Below, piece by piece: positions 1 to 8,241 of a stretch of 33,627 bases of DNA. The DNA comes from Nitrospinota bacterium (GTDB taxonomy: Bacteria; Nitrospinota; Nitrospinia; Nitrospinales; VA-1). Within the stretch, counting starts at the first letter, position 1. Each line of letters opens with the position of its first letter. The notes below the pieces were generated by a model. That model had not been told where the DNA came from and ran no database searches. It worked only from the letters and a program-made list of their open reading frames with translations. A program made the translations under genes and the position numbers. The stretch spans positions 1 through 33,627 of the forward strand of contig JACNKA010000139.1 in assembly GCA_014382285.1 (NCBI GenBank), read 5' to 3'.

Positions 1-1
1 C

Positions 2-321
2 GTCAAAGGAACGCCGCTTGATCATGTTCCCATACACCACATTTGACTATAACTCGATGGAAACTTCCAGAGATACATATTGAGATGGTTAGATTTCATC
101 ATAGTCCTGCCAAAGCTCCTTTGTTTGCCAAGGAAGCTTCGATAGTTAACATTGCAAATAGCCTTGCTAACATTTTGGTGCTTGGTAGTAGTGGAGATAT
201 GCAGGAACCTGAAATTGAGAGGGAACCATTAGAAATTCTTGGAGTAAATGAGGAAACCTTTTTGAAATTTACAAAAGAAATCAATGAGCAATATCAAGGT
301 ACTATTGATGTGATTTTGTGA
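2..321 (+). pseudogene. HDOD domain protein, 3' fragment with probable frameshift
   Basis: The 92-residue ORF (TTG at 43) carries a typical late HDOD segment: 'RWKLPEIHIEMVRFHH', then a helix containing 'VNIANSLANILVLG', then 'LGVNEETFLKFTKEI' as in the closing helix of HDOD proteins. HDOD proteins are signalling or regulatory relatives of HD phosphohydrolases. The frame is closed by a TGA at 19-21. In the next frame, bases 2-43 read 'GTPLDHVPIHHI', which fits the segment that normally precedes the W-x-LP motif. Joining the two frames near base 43 restores the usual His-to-Trp spacing of about 12 residues. I infer a frameshift (real or sequencing error) in a gene that continues left of the window. 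The HDOD identity is fairly safe; the frameshift is less so. Confidence 0.55.
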
Positions 322-506
322 AAGTTCGACTGAACAAGTTATTTCGATATCTACCAGCTACCGTATTTTAAAACCCAAGAAATATTTTCTCAAATAAGCT
401 TTTGGCCTTTCCCTCCTTCAAGGGTGGAAACTTTTCCCTATAAAACCTCGGCCCTAGACAAGGGGTTGAATATTTGCTCCTCCGGCGAGGAGGTTTTCAC
501 TCCCTC

Positions 507-522
507 CCGGCGGGATCGCCGG
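507..522. repeat. Palindrome abutting the protease stop codon
   Basis: CCGGCG-GGAT-CGCCGG is a perfect 6-bp stem with a 4-base loop, touching the TAA stop (minus strand) at 523-525. Read on the minus strand, stop plus hairpin is TAACCGGCGATCCCGCCGG. Nearly the same string follows the accD stop at 22193-22211. There is no T-tract, so it is not a canonical intrinsic terminator. Confidence 0.6.
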
Positions 523-1860
523 TTAGTGCGCTACTGGAAGTTCGGAGAGTTTTTTCTTGGCTTCTTCGTTGAAGGGGTCGATTTCCAGAATTGTTTTCAA
601 TTCATTTTCTGCGTCCTGGAATCTCTGGCTTTTTTTGTGGATTTCATAAAGCTTCCAATGCATGGAAAGAAAATCGATGCCCTGGTCTTGCGAAAGTTCA
701 AACACTTTTTGAGATTCATCGAGACGGTTGAGTGCGAACAGCGAATTGCCCAGATTGAAATTGGCAATGGCAAATTCCGGGTTCAGAGCCAGAGCTTTTT
801 TCAGATATGTAATGGCTTCATCAGGGTGTCCCTGTTTGTTCAATGCCGCACCCAAGTTCGAAAGTGCCTGGATGAAATTGGGGTAAACCTGGACGGCTTT
901 TTTAAATAGTCTCACTGCTTCATCGAGTTTTCCTGCACGAAAATAATATCCTCCAAGGTTCGACAAGGCTTCCGGGAAGTCAGGGTTCAGTTGCAGGGTT
1001 TTTTCATATTGGACGATGGCTTTTTCGAGCATCCCTAAGTCGCGGTAGGCAACAGCGAGATCGTAATGGGCCAGAACAAAGTTTGAGTCTTTGGCCAGTA
1101 TTTTTTCAAACTCAGTGATCGCTTTATCAGGGTCTCCCAATCCGTACAGAAAATAATTTCCCCGGTAATACATGGCTTCCAGAGAAGTTTTGTCTTCATG
1201 CAAAAGTGTCTCCAGCGAAAAAGCAGTTTTAGAGTCCAAAAATTCCTTGACCGGGTTTATGGGGAGCGCGAGATTGATGGATCGCCCTTCTAGTGTGGCC
1301 AATCCTATAACTTGATTAGACTTGTTGACAACGGGGCCGCCGCTGAAACCAGGACCGAATGCAGTGGTTGTATAAATAAAAGGTATTTCGGGGTCGGCCT
1401 GAGGGTGGACTCCTAGAACAAAGCCATATGTTTGCACTATTTGGCCTTTATCTTCGTTCACTTGAGCGGAGAGATAGCCCAAGGCACTGGTGTAGTCATA
1501 AGACTTCAAGGCGGAGGAATCACCGATTTCAAGAGTGGAATAAAATCCTTCCTTTAGTTTTATGACGGCAAAATCTTTAGCCCGATCAACCTTGAATACT
1601 CCTGTTACTTTGGAATGCGAACCATCGGGAAAATGTACGTCAATGGTGTGAGCATCTACCAGGACGTGGTAGTTGGTGACGAGAGTTCCTTCCGGGCGAG
1701 CCACAAAACCCGACCCGGTTCCAACGGTTTTTCCGGCCTTGTCTTTTGCAATGAGCAAAGCCACCGCGTTTTTATTGACTTCAAAAGCATTTGCGGCCCC
1801 TGAAACGATCAACAAGCCAATGATGAGGCAAATAGTGGGCAGGACTAAACGATTTCGCAT
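523..1860 (-). CDS. Secreted trypsin-like serine protease with TPR repeats
   Basis: The 445-residue protein has a signal peptide (about 1-25, ending 'GAANA'). An S1C/Deg-type trypsin fold follows at about 30-215, with a full catalytic triad: His65 in 'TNYHVL', Asp96 in 'RAKDFAVIKL' and Ser173 in 'GFSGGPV' (Phe replaces the usual Asn before Ser). Residues about 225-440 form five to six tetratricopeptide repeats, for example 'AHYDLAVAYRDLGMLEKAI' and 'ALSNLGGYYFRAGKLDEAV'. There is no PDZ domain, so the TPRs probably supply substrate or partner binding. It likely works in the periplasm or envelope in protein quality control or processing. A CGGCC-TTTTA-GGCCG hairpin lies just upstream of the start. 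The substrate is unknown. Confidence 0.88.
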   Translation of the reverse strand: MRNRLVLPTICLIIGLLIVSGAANAFEVNKNAVALLIAKDKAGKTVGTGSGFVARPEGTLVTNYHVLVDAHTIDVHFPDGSHSKVTGVFKVDRAKDFAVIKLKEGFYSTLEIGDSSALKSYDYTSALGYLSAQVNEDKGQIVQTYGFVLGVHPQADPEIPFIYTTTAFGPGFSGGPVVNKSNQVIGLATLEGRSINLALPINPVKEFLDSKTAFSLETLLHEDKTSLEAMYYRGNYFLYGLGDPDKAITEFEKILAKDSNFVLAHYDLAVAYRDLGMLEKAIVQYEKTLQLNPDFPEALSNLGGYYFRAGKLDEAVRLFKKAVQVYPNFIQALSNLGAALNKQGHPDEAITYLKKALALNPEFAIANFNLGNSLFALNRLDESQKVFELSQDQGIDFLSMHWKLYEIHKKSQRFQDAENELKTILEIDPFNEEAKKKLSELPVAH

Positions 1861-1872
1861 ATCTTATATTTT

Positions 1873-1887
1873 CGGCCTAAAAGGCCG
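1873..1887 (-). promoter_or_regulatory. Leader hairpin upstream of the protease start
   Basis: On the minus strand CGGCC-TTTTA-GGCCG is a perfect 5-bp hairpin ending about 12 bases before the ATG at 1860. No good Shine-Dalgarno is visible between hairpin and start. It could influence translation or be chance; only the hairpin itself is seen. Confidence 0.3.
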
Positions 1888-2036
1888 TTCTCAATTAAGG
1901 GGAAAATTATTTAAGAGATGAATCTATTCTATAAACTGGTTGGAGCGATTACAACTGAATTTAAAAGAAATAATTAAGGAAGGACGGTCAGGAAAACTGG
2001 GTTGTGTGGAAGGCCGGTGGGTTGGAAATAATAAAA

Positions 2037-2062
2037 CCGGGTCGACTTGGGAGCCGACCCGG
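2037..2062 (-). terminator. Intrinsic terminator after the DUF4399 gene
   Basis: On the minus strand CCGGGTCG and CGACCCGG form an 8-bp stem around a 10-base loop, followed by TTTTATTATTT. It begins 16 bases past the stop of the DUF4399 gene, the classic position for a rho-independent terminator. Confidence 0.85.
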
Positions 2063-2077
2063 ACACATAGGGGACTT

Positions 2078-2491
2078 CTACTTAACGTTAATTGTCACCG
2101 TGGCGGTCAAAGCCGGGTCGTAGGGGACGTGATTGCCTTTGGCAAATAGAGTGCGGATGATGTGCTTGCCAGCAGAGAGTGTGATCTCCTTGCAGATGGA
2201 GCCATCTCCCATATGGATGTGGTTTGCGTCTTTTCCAATTGGTTTGCTCAGGTCTTTCGGCAGGTTCACATCAACAATAATGTGATGATGGCCTTTGCCT
2301 TCGTTAACGCCCATTTTGGCTGGTTCCACTTCAACCCCTTCTGTGGCCATGCAAACCTTTACAGGGCTTGAAACCATGGCGCCGTTGGGAGGATCTGTGA
2401 TCGTCACGGCGTTACCAGCGAAAGCATTGGTTGCTCCGGCGATAAGAAGAAAGACAAACGTCGTAATCAGTTTTGAGTAAATATTTTTCAT
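2078..2491 (-). CDS. Exported DUF4399 domain protein
   Basis: The 137-residue protein has a signal peptide (about 1-25, 'GATNAFA'). The mature domain matches the DUF4399 pattern: 'ITDPPNGAMVSSPVKV', the His cluster 'GKGHHHIIVD', 'HIHMGDGS' and 'LSAGKHIIRTLFAKGNHVPYDP'. The His-rich motifs suggest metal binding, but no biochemical role is established to my knowledge. The start has a GGAA-type ribosome binding site about 10 bases upstream, and a strong terminator follows the stop, so it looks monocistronic. Family assignment is confident; function is unknown. Confidence 0.85.
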   Translation of the reverse strand: MKNIYSKLITTFVFLLIAGATNAFAGNAVTITDPPNGAMVSSPVKVCMATEGVEVEPAKMGVNEGKGHHHIIVDVNLPKDLSKPIGKDANHIHMGDGSICKEITLSAGKHIIRTLFAKGNHVPYDPALTATVTINVK

Positions 2492-2638
2492 TTTTTTTGG
2501 GTTCCTTTGAATAATATTGTTGATTCTTCTACTGCTTTGAAGCTTTAAACAGCTGCTCCGAACTTAGATTTAAAAAAAGCGAAAAAGTTGCAGAAAAAAA
2601 ATTCCCAGCGGGTATTGGTGGATTTAGCTCTATTTCTC

Positions 2639-2674
2639 TTGACATCGGAATCCGAGTTACTTAGTCTCTATAAT
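2639..2674 (+). promoter_or_regulatory. Candidate promoter/operator of the Mrp ATPase gene
   Basis: A consensus TTGACA (2639-2644) and a consensus TATAAT (2669-2674) are both present but 24 bases apart, too far for one ordinary sigma-70 promoter. Between them lies the inverted repeat TCGGA-A-TCCGA (2645-2655). The true -35 may be weaker, or the palindrome may be an operator. The site's role is inferred. Confidence 0.4.
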
Positions 2675-2700
2675 TCAGTTTCATTTCCCTTGGTGCTCGT

Positions 2701-2736
2701 TATAAAAGGGCGTGCGCCCGTTTTTATGTTTTTTTT
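2701..2736 (+). terminator. Terminator-like hairpin in the mrp leader
   Basis: AAAAGGGC-GTGC-GCCCGTTTT followed by more T residues forms a compact GC stem flanked by an A run and a T run. It sits between the candidate promoter and the AGGAGG ribosome binding site (2738-2743). That makes it either an attenuator for the downstream gene or the end of a very short upstream transcript. Confidence 0.45.
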
Positions 2737-2748
2737 CAGGAGGTTTAG

Positions 2749-3636
2749 ATGGTAGTTACTGGAGAATGCCGGCTCCTTCACACTTGTGAAATGTGTGAGT
2801 TTAATAATGAGACCGACTGCAAAGCTGATAAAAACGAACATAATCGCTGGCTTGTTAACAAGCGGATGAATGAAATCAAGCACAAGATTATTGTTGGTAG
2901 TAACAAAGGCGGAGTCGGGAAAAGCACTGTAACCACCAACCTTGCTATTGCTCTGGCGGAAAAAGGCTTTTCTGTAGGACTGGCAGATGCCGACCTTCAT
3001 GGCCCTAACATCCCGAAATTATTGCAGGCTGAGAATGTCCGATTGAAAGCTACGGATGTTGGCATTGACCCTTATGAAACCAAGAATGGTCTGAAGGTGG
3101 CTTCTTTAGGGTTTCTCATTGAAGACCCCAATATGCATATTGCCTGGAGAGATGCGGTTAAATATGACTTCATTATTGAACTACTGGGGAATATAAACTG
3201 GGGTCCTTTGGATTATCTGCTGTTTGATCTTCCCCCCGGTACTGGCAACGAACAAATCACCATCATTGATTTTATCGGTGAGGTTGATGGCTGCGTTGTG
3301 GTCACCACGCCTCAGGATCTGGCGATTCTCGATGCCCGGAAAATGATTTCTTTCGCCCGCGATAGTAATGTTCCCATAGTGGGGGTGATTGAAAATATGA
3401 GCACGATGTCCTGCCCGCATTGCAATGAAAAAATTGATGTTTTCAAAAAGGGCGGCGGGAAAAAATTAGCCGAAGAACTGGTATTGCCTTACCTGGGTAG
3501 TATTCCGCTGGATGGGGAAATTGTCGCTAATTCAGATAGTGGGGAGCCTGTTGTCTTGTCCCGTCCAGATTCCGAGGCTGCAAAAGCCTTTTTGCAATTG
3601 GCTGATAATGTCCATAAGTTCCTCAATCCTGAATAG
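2749..3636 (+). CDS. Mrp/Nbp35-family P-loop ATPase (Fe-S cluster carrier)
   Basis: The 295-residue protein has the deviant Walker A 'NKGGVGKST' (about 52-60), a switch-like 'DADLHGPN', 'LLFDLPPGTGNEQITI' and the C-terminal Cys pair 'CPHC' (222-225). These are hallmarks of the Mrp/ApbC/Nbp35 family, which carries and transfers Fe-S clusters. An N-terminal extension has four cysteines (C7, C13, C16, C24). It recalls the extra cluster site of Nbp35 but with different spacing. The start is set by a perfect AGGAGG five bases before the ATG. A palindromic promoter region and a terminator-like leader hairpin precede it. It probably acts in the cytoplasm in maturation of Fe-S proteins, of which the nearby Nth would be one. 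Confidence 0.9.
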   Translation: MVVTGECRLLHTCEMCEFNNETDCKADKNEHNRWLVNKRMNEIKHKIIVGSNKGGVGKSTVTTNLAIALAEKGFSVGLADADLHGPNIPKLLQAENVRLKATDVGIDPYETKNGLKVASLGFLIEDPNMHIAWRDAVKYDFIIELLGNINWGPLDYLLFDLPPGTGNEQITIIDFIGEVDGCVVVTTPQDLAILDARKMISFARDSNVPIVGVIENMSTMSCPHCNEKIDVFKKGGGKKLAEELVLPYLGSIPLDGEIVANSDSGEPVVLSRPDSEAAKAFLQLADNVHKFLNPE

Positions 3637-3873
3637 CCTGTAAGGGTTAGCGAGTTGAACTCCGCGAGATAGGGGGAGCAAATAACCCCGTGTTTTTTAT
3701 CCACCCTTTGAACCGGACTTGAGCCGGGCAGGGAAACGTTTTATTAGTTGAAACAATGAATTGCGTTTCCTGCCAGGATTGAGAGATAATAGTGCTAGAA
3801 GGTCAGTTTTTGGTTTGTCGAAACTGATCATGACTCTTCGATAAGAGCTTTTCCTTTCTTTTATAAACTTCAT

Positions 3874-4959
3874 ATGTGTTTTCATTTTCCTGGTAAATTG
3901 ACTTTCAAAAAGATACTAGCAGTCTCCTTTATGTTTTTAATCGTTGGAACTGTTGAGGTGTTTGCGGATTCGATCAAGAATCCTGTTTACTCGAATAATC
4001 CGATAGCCGCAGAAGTAGATGGAAAACCCATTTACTTGGATGAACTCAAGCATGTTCGTATTCAGGAAGCGCTCAAACAACTGCATGAAATGCAGACCCG
4101 CGCTTTGAAGGAAAAAATTCTTGATAAGCTTGCAGAAAAGCATCCTGATTCGGTTACGGTGCAGGCTCCCAAGGTGACGCAAGTGGAAATCAAACAGTTT
4201 TATGAAAGCAATCCGGGTATCAAGGAGATAGGCAACCTTTCTCAGGTAAGTGCTGAAATTCGCGATTATCTGGAAAAAAGTTTTCAGCAGGTTCATGTTG
4301 AACGGCAGTATCAGCATGCCGTTGAGCAGGGCTGGGTCAAGGTTTATTTAGAACCTCCAAATGATTTTCGTTTGGTGGCAGGGCTTGGCACAGCCATGGT
4401 ATGGGCAAAAGAAAACGTTCCTTCAACCAGACGGGTTTTTGTATTGGAATATTCTGATTTTCAATGTCCGTTCTGTAAGCGTGTGCAAATCACTTTAGAT
4501 AAGATTCGCAAAAAATACTCCAATGAAGTTCAGTTTGGTTATCGCCATTTCCCACTGCCTTTTCACAAAGAAGCTCATGGATTGGCTCAGGCTGTTGAAT
4601 GTGCCAGGGATCAAAATAAATTCTGGGAGCTTCAGAATCTTTTCTATAAAAATATTTCCAACTCTGTGAATGATAAGGAAGTTTTAGGCATGGCTAAACT
4701 TGCTGGAGTCGAGAATATCCGGGATTTCGAATTTTGCTGGCGTAACGGGAAATATGCGGAGCGGGTGAAAAATGATATCCGGGACGGAGCTGAACTGGGA
4801 ATTCAAGGTACCCCGACTTTTATTCTGGGGGCTTATGATTCTGTAGCCCGAACTGTTTCTGGGGAAATGTTTTCCGGTGCGGTTTCTGAAGAAAAGTTTG
4901 TCCTTGTTATAGAAAAATATATTTCCTCTACTCGAACCGAAGCCAAGTTGAACCAATAG
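3874..4959 (+). CDS. Periplasmic SurA-like N-domain fused to DsbA-type thioredoxin
   Basis: The 361-residue protein has a signal peptide (about 12-31, ending 'VEVFA'). A SurA/PrsA-type chaperone N-domain follows, opening 'AAEVDGKPIYLDEL' and running to about residue 165. A DsbA-like thioredoxin fold then spans about 185-350, with active site C198-P-F-C201 and cis-proline loop 'GTPTF' (312-316). No PPIase (rotamase) domain is visible. The likely role is chaperone-assisted disulfide formation or isomerisation of exported proteins. The ATG at 3874 has a poor ribosome site; an in-frame TTG at 3898 is an alternative. Only 10 bases separate it from the DsbD-alpha-like gene, so the pair is probably one operon. 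Confidence 0.85.
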   Translation: MCFHFPGKLTFKKILAVSFMFLIVGTVEVFADSIKNPVYSNNPIAAEVDGKPIYLDELKHVRIQEALKQLHEMQTRALKEKILDKLAEKHPDSVTVQAPKVTQVEIKQFYESNPGIKEIGNLSQVSAEIRDYLEKSFQQVHVERQYQHAVEQGWVKVYLEPPNDFRLVAGLGTAMVWAKENVPSTRRVFVLEYSDFQCPFCKRVQITLDKIRKKYSNEVQFGYRHFPLPFHKEAHGLAQAVECARDQNKFWELQNLFYKNISNSVNDKEVLGMAKLAGVENIRDFEFCWRNGKYAERVKNDIRDGAELGIQGTPTFILGAYDSVARTVSGEMFSGAVSEEKFVLVIEKYISSTRTEAKLNQ

Positions 4960-4969
4960 CTCCTTTACC

Positions 4970-5479
4970 ATGATCAGGATACTTCTTTTTATTCTGGCTT
5001 TTCCCCCAGTTTCTGCATTCGCGGACCCCTTTTCATTTCCCTCTCCAAATTTGCTATCTGGCCCCAGCGTAAAGTTAAATGTGGTGGTCGACAAAAACCC
5101 GGTCTATCCGGGAGGTCATTTCAAGTTATACCTGTCTGCCCAGATTGAGGAAGGTTGGCATATTTATTCTTTACAACCTTTGGATGGCAATGAATTGCTG
5201 GCAACTCAAATTACGCTTGAAGATAATGTTTTTGAAAGCCAGGAACACTGGCAGGAATCTCCAACCCGCCTGATTCAGGATGATGCGCAGGAAAAGCTGG
5301 TCAAGGGCCATGTCAACACTGCGGAGTTTTACAATAGTTTTCGTGTGCCCAAAAAACTCAGATCAGGAAACCACTTCATAAAAGGGAAATTTTCATACAA
5401 GGCCTGCGACAACAACCTTTGCACCCTTCCTCAAAGCCTTCCTTTTACCAGCCCCGTTCATGTGGGTGTCATTAAATAG
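4970..5479 (+). CDS. Stand-alone DsbD alpha-domain-like exported protein
   Basis: The 169-residue protein has a signal peptide (about 1-18, 'PPVSAFA') and one immunoglobulin-like domain matching the N-terminal (alpha) domain of the thiol reductant conduit DsbD. It includes 'YPGGHFKLYLSAQIEEGWHIYS' and the cysteine pair in 'YKACDNNLCTLP' (C146, C151). In full DsbD this pair passes electrons from the membrane domain to periplasmic partners. Here the transmembrane and gamma domains are absent. The domain may pair with a separate CcdA-type membrane protein or directly with the fusion DsbA encoded 10 bases upstream. The family is clear; the partner is inferred. Confidence 0.82.
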   Translation: MIRILLFILAFPPVSAFADPFSFPSPNLLSGPSVKLNVVVDKNPVYPGGHFKLYLSAQIEEGWHIYSLQPLDGNELLATQITLEDNVFESQEHWQESPTRLIQDDAQEKLVKGHVNTAEFYNSFRVPKKLRSGNHFIKGKFSYKACDNNLCTLPQSLPFTSPVHVGVIK

Positions 5480-5583
5480 CAGTTTCAGTCAGAAGAATCG
5501 CCTTTCCTTATTTTGATACAATAGGATAAACTCGTATTGCGGGCGAGAACGGAAACTAAAAACAGATTCGTATAGCGAAATCC

Positions 5584-8208
5584 ATGCAAGTCATCACGAC
5601 ACATTTGAATGCGGACTTTGATTGCCTGGCCTCTATGATGGCGGCGAAAAAGCTGTATCCCGAGGCTCATCTCGTCCTTCCCGGGTCGGCAGAGCGTTTG
5701 GTAGAAGATTTTTTGAAAGAAGAGGGCCCTCTTCTTGAGTTCACCCGAATTAAGGACATCCCTTTGGATCAGGTCAGGCTATTGGTGGTTGTCGATACCC
5801 ATGCGCCGGAAAGAATAGGCATATTTGCTCCTCTGATGGATAACCCGAGTGTGGAAGTCCATATTTATGATCACCACCCGGAGCCGGAAATTAAAACCGG
5901 CCAAGTCGTGATCAAAAAAAGAGGGGCCGCCACCACAATTTTTTATGAAATTTTACTAGAAAAAAAAGTGCCTCTGACACCGGAGGAATGCACCCTGATG
6001 GTTCTGGGCATTTATCAGGATACACATTCTCTGATTACTGTCTCGACCACTCCAGAAGATTTGATGGCTGCCGGAGACCTGATTAAAAGAGGGGCGGACT
6101 TGAGCCGGGTTTCCAGCTATATGCGGCAAAGGTTGAACCCAGATCAACTTGATATTTTCAATGAGCTGGTGTCCGGTCTGGAAAGTCATATGGTCAACGG
6201 TGTTGAGGTGACGCTTGTTACAGCATCTTCTGATCATTTTATCAGGGACCTGGCCTATGTGGTCCAAAATGTTATGGACATGGAAAACCTTGCGGCAGTG
6301 TTCGCTCTGGTTCGGCTGGACAAGAGAATCTATTTGATCGCACGTAGCAGTATCGCGGAAGTCAATGTCGCGGAGTTGGCTCAGGTTTTCGGCGGAGGGG
6401 GTCATGAGAGCGCGGCGTCGGCCACCATTAAGGAACTGACACTTGTGCAGGTGAAGGAAAAATTGCTCGGTGAACTGGAACGCCTTGTCCAACCTTTGAG
6501 CCGTATCAGGGATATCATGCATGCCCCTGCAATTTCTGTGGATGTGAGCGATACCATTGAAGGTGTTGAAAAAAAACTGACTCTTTATAACTTGAACACG
6601 CTTCCAGTCTTGTCGGACAAACAACCTGTAGGCCTGATTACACGTCAGATCGTGGAAAAAGCCATTCATCATGGCATGGGAAAGGACTGTGTTGAGGAAC
6701 TGATGATAAGCCGCTTTGCGGTCACTTCTCCCGATGCTTATTTCAAGTCAGTGATTGCTCTGGTAATTGAAGAAAAACAGAAACTCATTCCCGTTGTCGA
6801 TCCTGAAAACATGTTGATCGGTGTGGTGAGCCGGGGCGACCTGCTCCGGGTCTTGCATAATGACATGGCGCAACAGGCGGAGCCTTCAAAAGTCTTGTTT
6901 CAAGGCAAGGTGGGAACCCCGAAGAGCATGAAGAGTCTGATCAAGGAGAGGCTGGATAAGGATGTTTTCAGGCACCTTGACAGTATTGCTCAAATTGGTG
7001 ATCGATTAAGCGTATCGGTTTATGCGGTTGGAGGTTTTGTTCGGGATTTGCTTTTAAACATACCCAACCAGGATATTGATATTGTCGTTGAAGGGGAAGG
7101 GATTCCCTTCGCGGTCTGTCTTGCTGAAGAATTTGGTGGAAGGGTGACGTCTCACGAAAAGTTTGGGACATCTGTAGTGATTTTCTCCGATGGCTATCGC
7201 ATAGATGTGGCCACCGCCCGCATGGAATATTATAAACATCCGGGTGCTTTGCCCACAGTGGAGAAAAGTTCGATCAAGTCCGATCTTTTTCGGCGTGACT
7301 TCACCGTAAACAGCATGGCGGTTAAACTGACGGGTGCCAATGCTTTTTGTCTGATTGATTTTTTTAATGGGGAAAGAGATTTGCGAAGCCGGGAAATTCA
7401 TGTCCTGCATAGTTTGAGTTTCATTGAGGACCCTTGCCGGTTATTCAGGGCTATACGGTTTGAGCAGAGATTCGGCTTTGCAATGGGCAAGCAGGCCGAG
7501 GCGTTTATGCGCAGCACCATCAAAAAACGTCTGGTCGATTCTTTAAGCGGAACGCGTTTGTTTAACGAGATCAAGCTATTGCTCAACGAGAAGTGCCCGA
7601 TGGATTGTGTGCGCAGGATGCAGGAGTTTGATCTGTTTCAGTTTGTGTCTCCGGAAATGTTGAAAGCCCCGCAAGACCTTGAGGTCCTTGAGAGGCTGGA
7701 GTCGGTATTGTCCTGGGCTGAGAGAGTCATCGTTACAGAAAAACCGGAAGTCTGGTATGTCTATTTTCTGGGGCTGTTTTATTCCCTGGATGAAGAAGCT
7801 TTTTTAAAAGCGGCAGATCGTTTGCATTTGCCAAGTCGTATGAAAAACTCACTATGTGAAGATAGAACCCACTGTCGTGAAAGTTTGAAACAACTGAGGT
7901 CCCAAAAGGAGTGGGGGCCGAAAGAGATTTACCATACTTTTGCCAGGCTTTCTGTTGAGGCGGTTGTTCTTTTGATGGCATTGTCTTCCACGGACCGGCT
8001 GAATCAATATGCGAATATTTATTTCACCCAGTATCAGGGTAAGGCGGAGCCCGCATTGACGGGGGACGATCTTGTGGATATGGGATTGGAACCCGGCCCG
8101 GTTTTTCAGTCTGTGCTCAATGCGCTTCGGGAAGCGCGGGTGATGGGCAGAGTGAGTTCCAGAGAAGAAGAGGTCACTCTGGTTGAAGAACGATTTTTGA
8201 AATCCTGA
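5584..8208 (+). CDS. DHH/CBS-domain tRNA nucleotidyltransferase (CCA- or A-adding)
   Basis: The 874-residue fusion starts with a DHH phosphoesterase domain ('HLNADFDCLAS', 'DTHAPERIG', 'YDHHPEP') and a DHHA1 part with 'GGGGHESAASA' (about 270). Two CBS domains follow (about 310-440). A class II polymerase-beta type nucleotidyltransferase ends the protein: 'GGFVRDLLL' (about 483), 'DIDIVVEGEG' (about 498), 'RRDFTVNSMA' (about 570) and 'EDPCRLFRAIRF'. It adds the 3' terminal nucleotides to tRNA. In lineages with split enzymes this architecture is often the A-adding member. The DHH part resembles oligoribonuclease/pAp phosphatases, and the CBS pair suggests nucleotide sensing. The permease gene follows 33 bases later. 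Confidence 0.9.
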   Translation: MQVITTHLNADFDCLASMMAAKKLYPEAHLVLPGSAERLVEDFLKEEGPLLEFTRIKDIPLDQVRLLVVVDTHAPERIGIFAPLMDNPSVEVHIYDHHPEPEIKTGQVVIKKRGAATTIFYEILLEKKVPLTPEECTLMVLGIYQDTHSLITVSTTPEDLMAAGDLIKRGADLSRVSSYMRQRLNPDQLDIFNELVSGLESHMVNGVEVTLVTASSDHFIRDLAYVVQNVMDMENLAAVFALVRLDKRIYLIARSSIAEVNVAELAQVFGGGGHESAASATIKELTLVQVKEKLLGELERLVQPLSRIRDIMHAPAISVDVSDTIEGVEKKLTLYNLNTLPVLSDKQPVGLITRQIVEKAIHHGMGKDCVEELMISRFAVTSPDAYFKSVIALVIEEKQKLIPVVDPENMLIGVVSRGDLLRVLHNDMAQQAEPSKVLFQGKVGTPKSMKSLIKERLDKDVFRHLDSIAQIGDRLSVSVYAVGGFVRDLLLNIPNQDIDIVVEGEGIPFAVCLAEEFGGRVTSHEKFGTSVVIFSDGYRIDVATARMEYYKHPGALPTVEKSSIKSDLFRRDFTVNSMAVKLTGANAFCLIDFFNGERDLRSREIHVLHSLSFIEDPCRLFRAIRFEQRFGFAMGKQAEAFMRSTIKKRLVDSLSGTRLFNEIKLLLNEKCPMDCVRRMQEFDLFQFVSPEMLKAPQDLEVLERLESVLSWAERVIVTEKPEVWYVYFLGLFYSLDEEAFLKAADRLHLPSRMKNSLCEDRTHCRESLKQLRSQKEWGPKEIYHTFARLSVEAVVLLMALSSTDRLNQYANIYFTQYQGKAEPALTGDDLVDMGLEPGPVFQSVLNALREARVMGRVSSREEEVTLVEERFLKS

Positions 8209-8241
8209 TAGCAAAAACTAACTGATCGTGAGGAGATTTTA

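Noticed and set aside
424-909. 161-residue plus-strand ORF
   Set aside because: It is antisense to the TPR half of the protease; the Phe/Cys-rich sequence is typical of shadow frames.
3697-3885. 62-residue minus-strand ORF in the mrp-dsbA gap
   Set aside because: Basic, low-complexity sequence with no ribosome site, overlapping the start of the SurA/DsbA gene on the other strand.
5956-6672. 238-residue minus-strand ORF
   Set aside because: It lies wholly antisense to the tRNA nucleotidyltransferase/DHH gene, shows no domain motifs, and is rich in His/Gln as expected from a reversed coding frame.
8209-8241. Purine riboswitch upstream of the NCS2 permease
   Set aside because: Only 33 bases separate it from the preceding gene, too short for the aptamer, and the sequence holds just a ribosome site.
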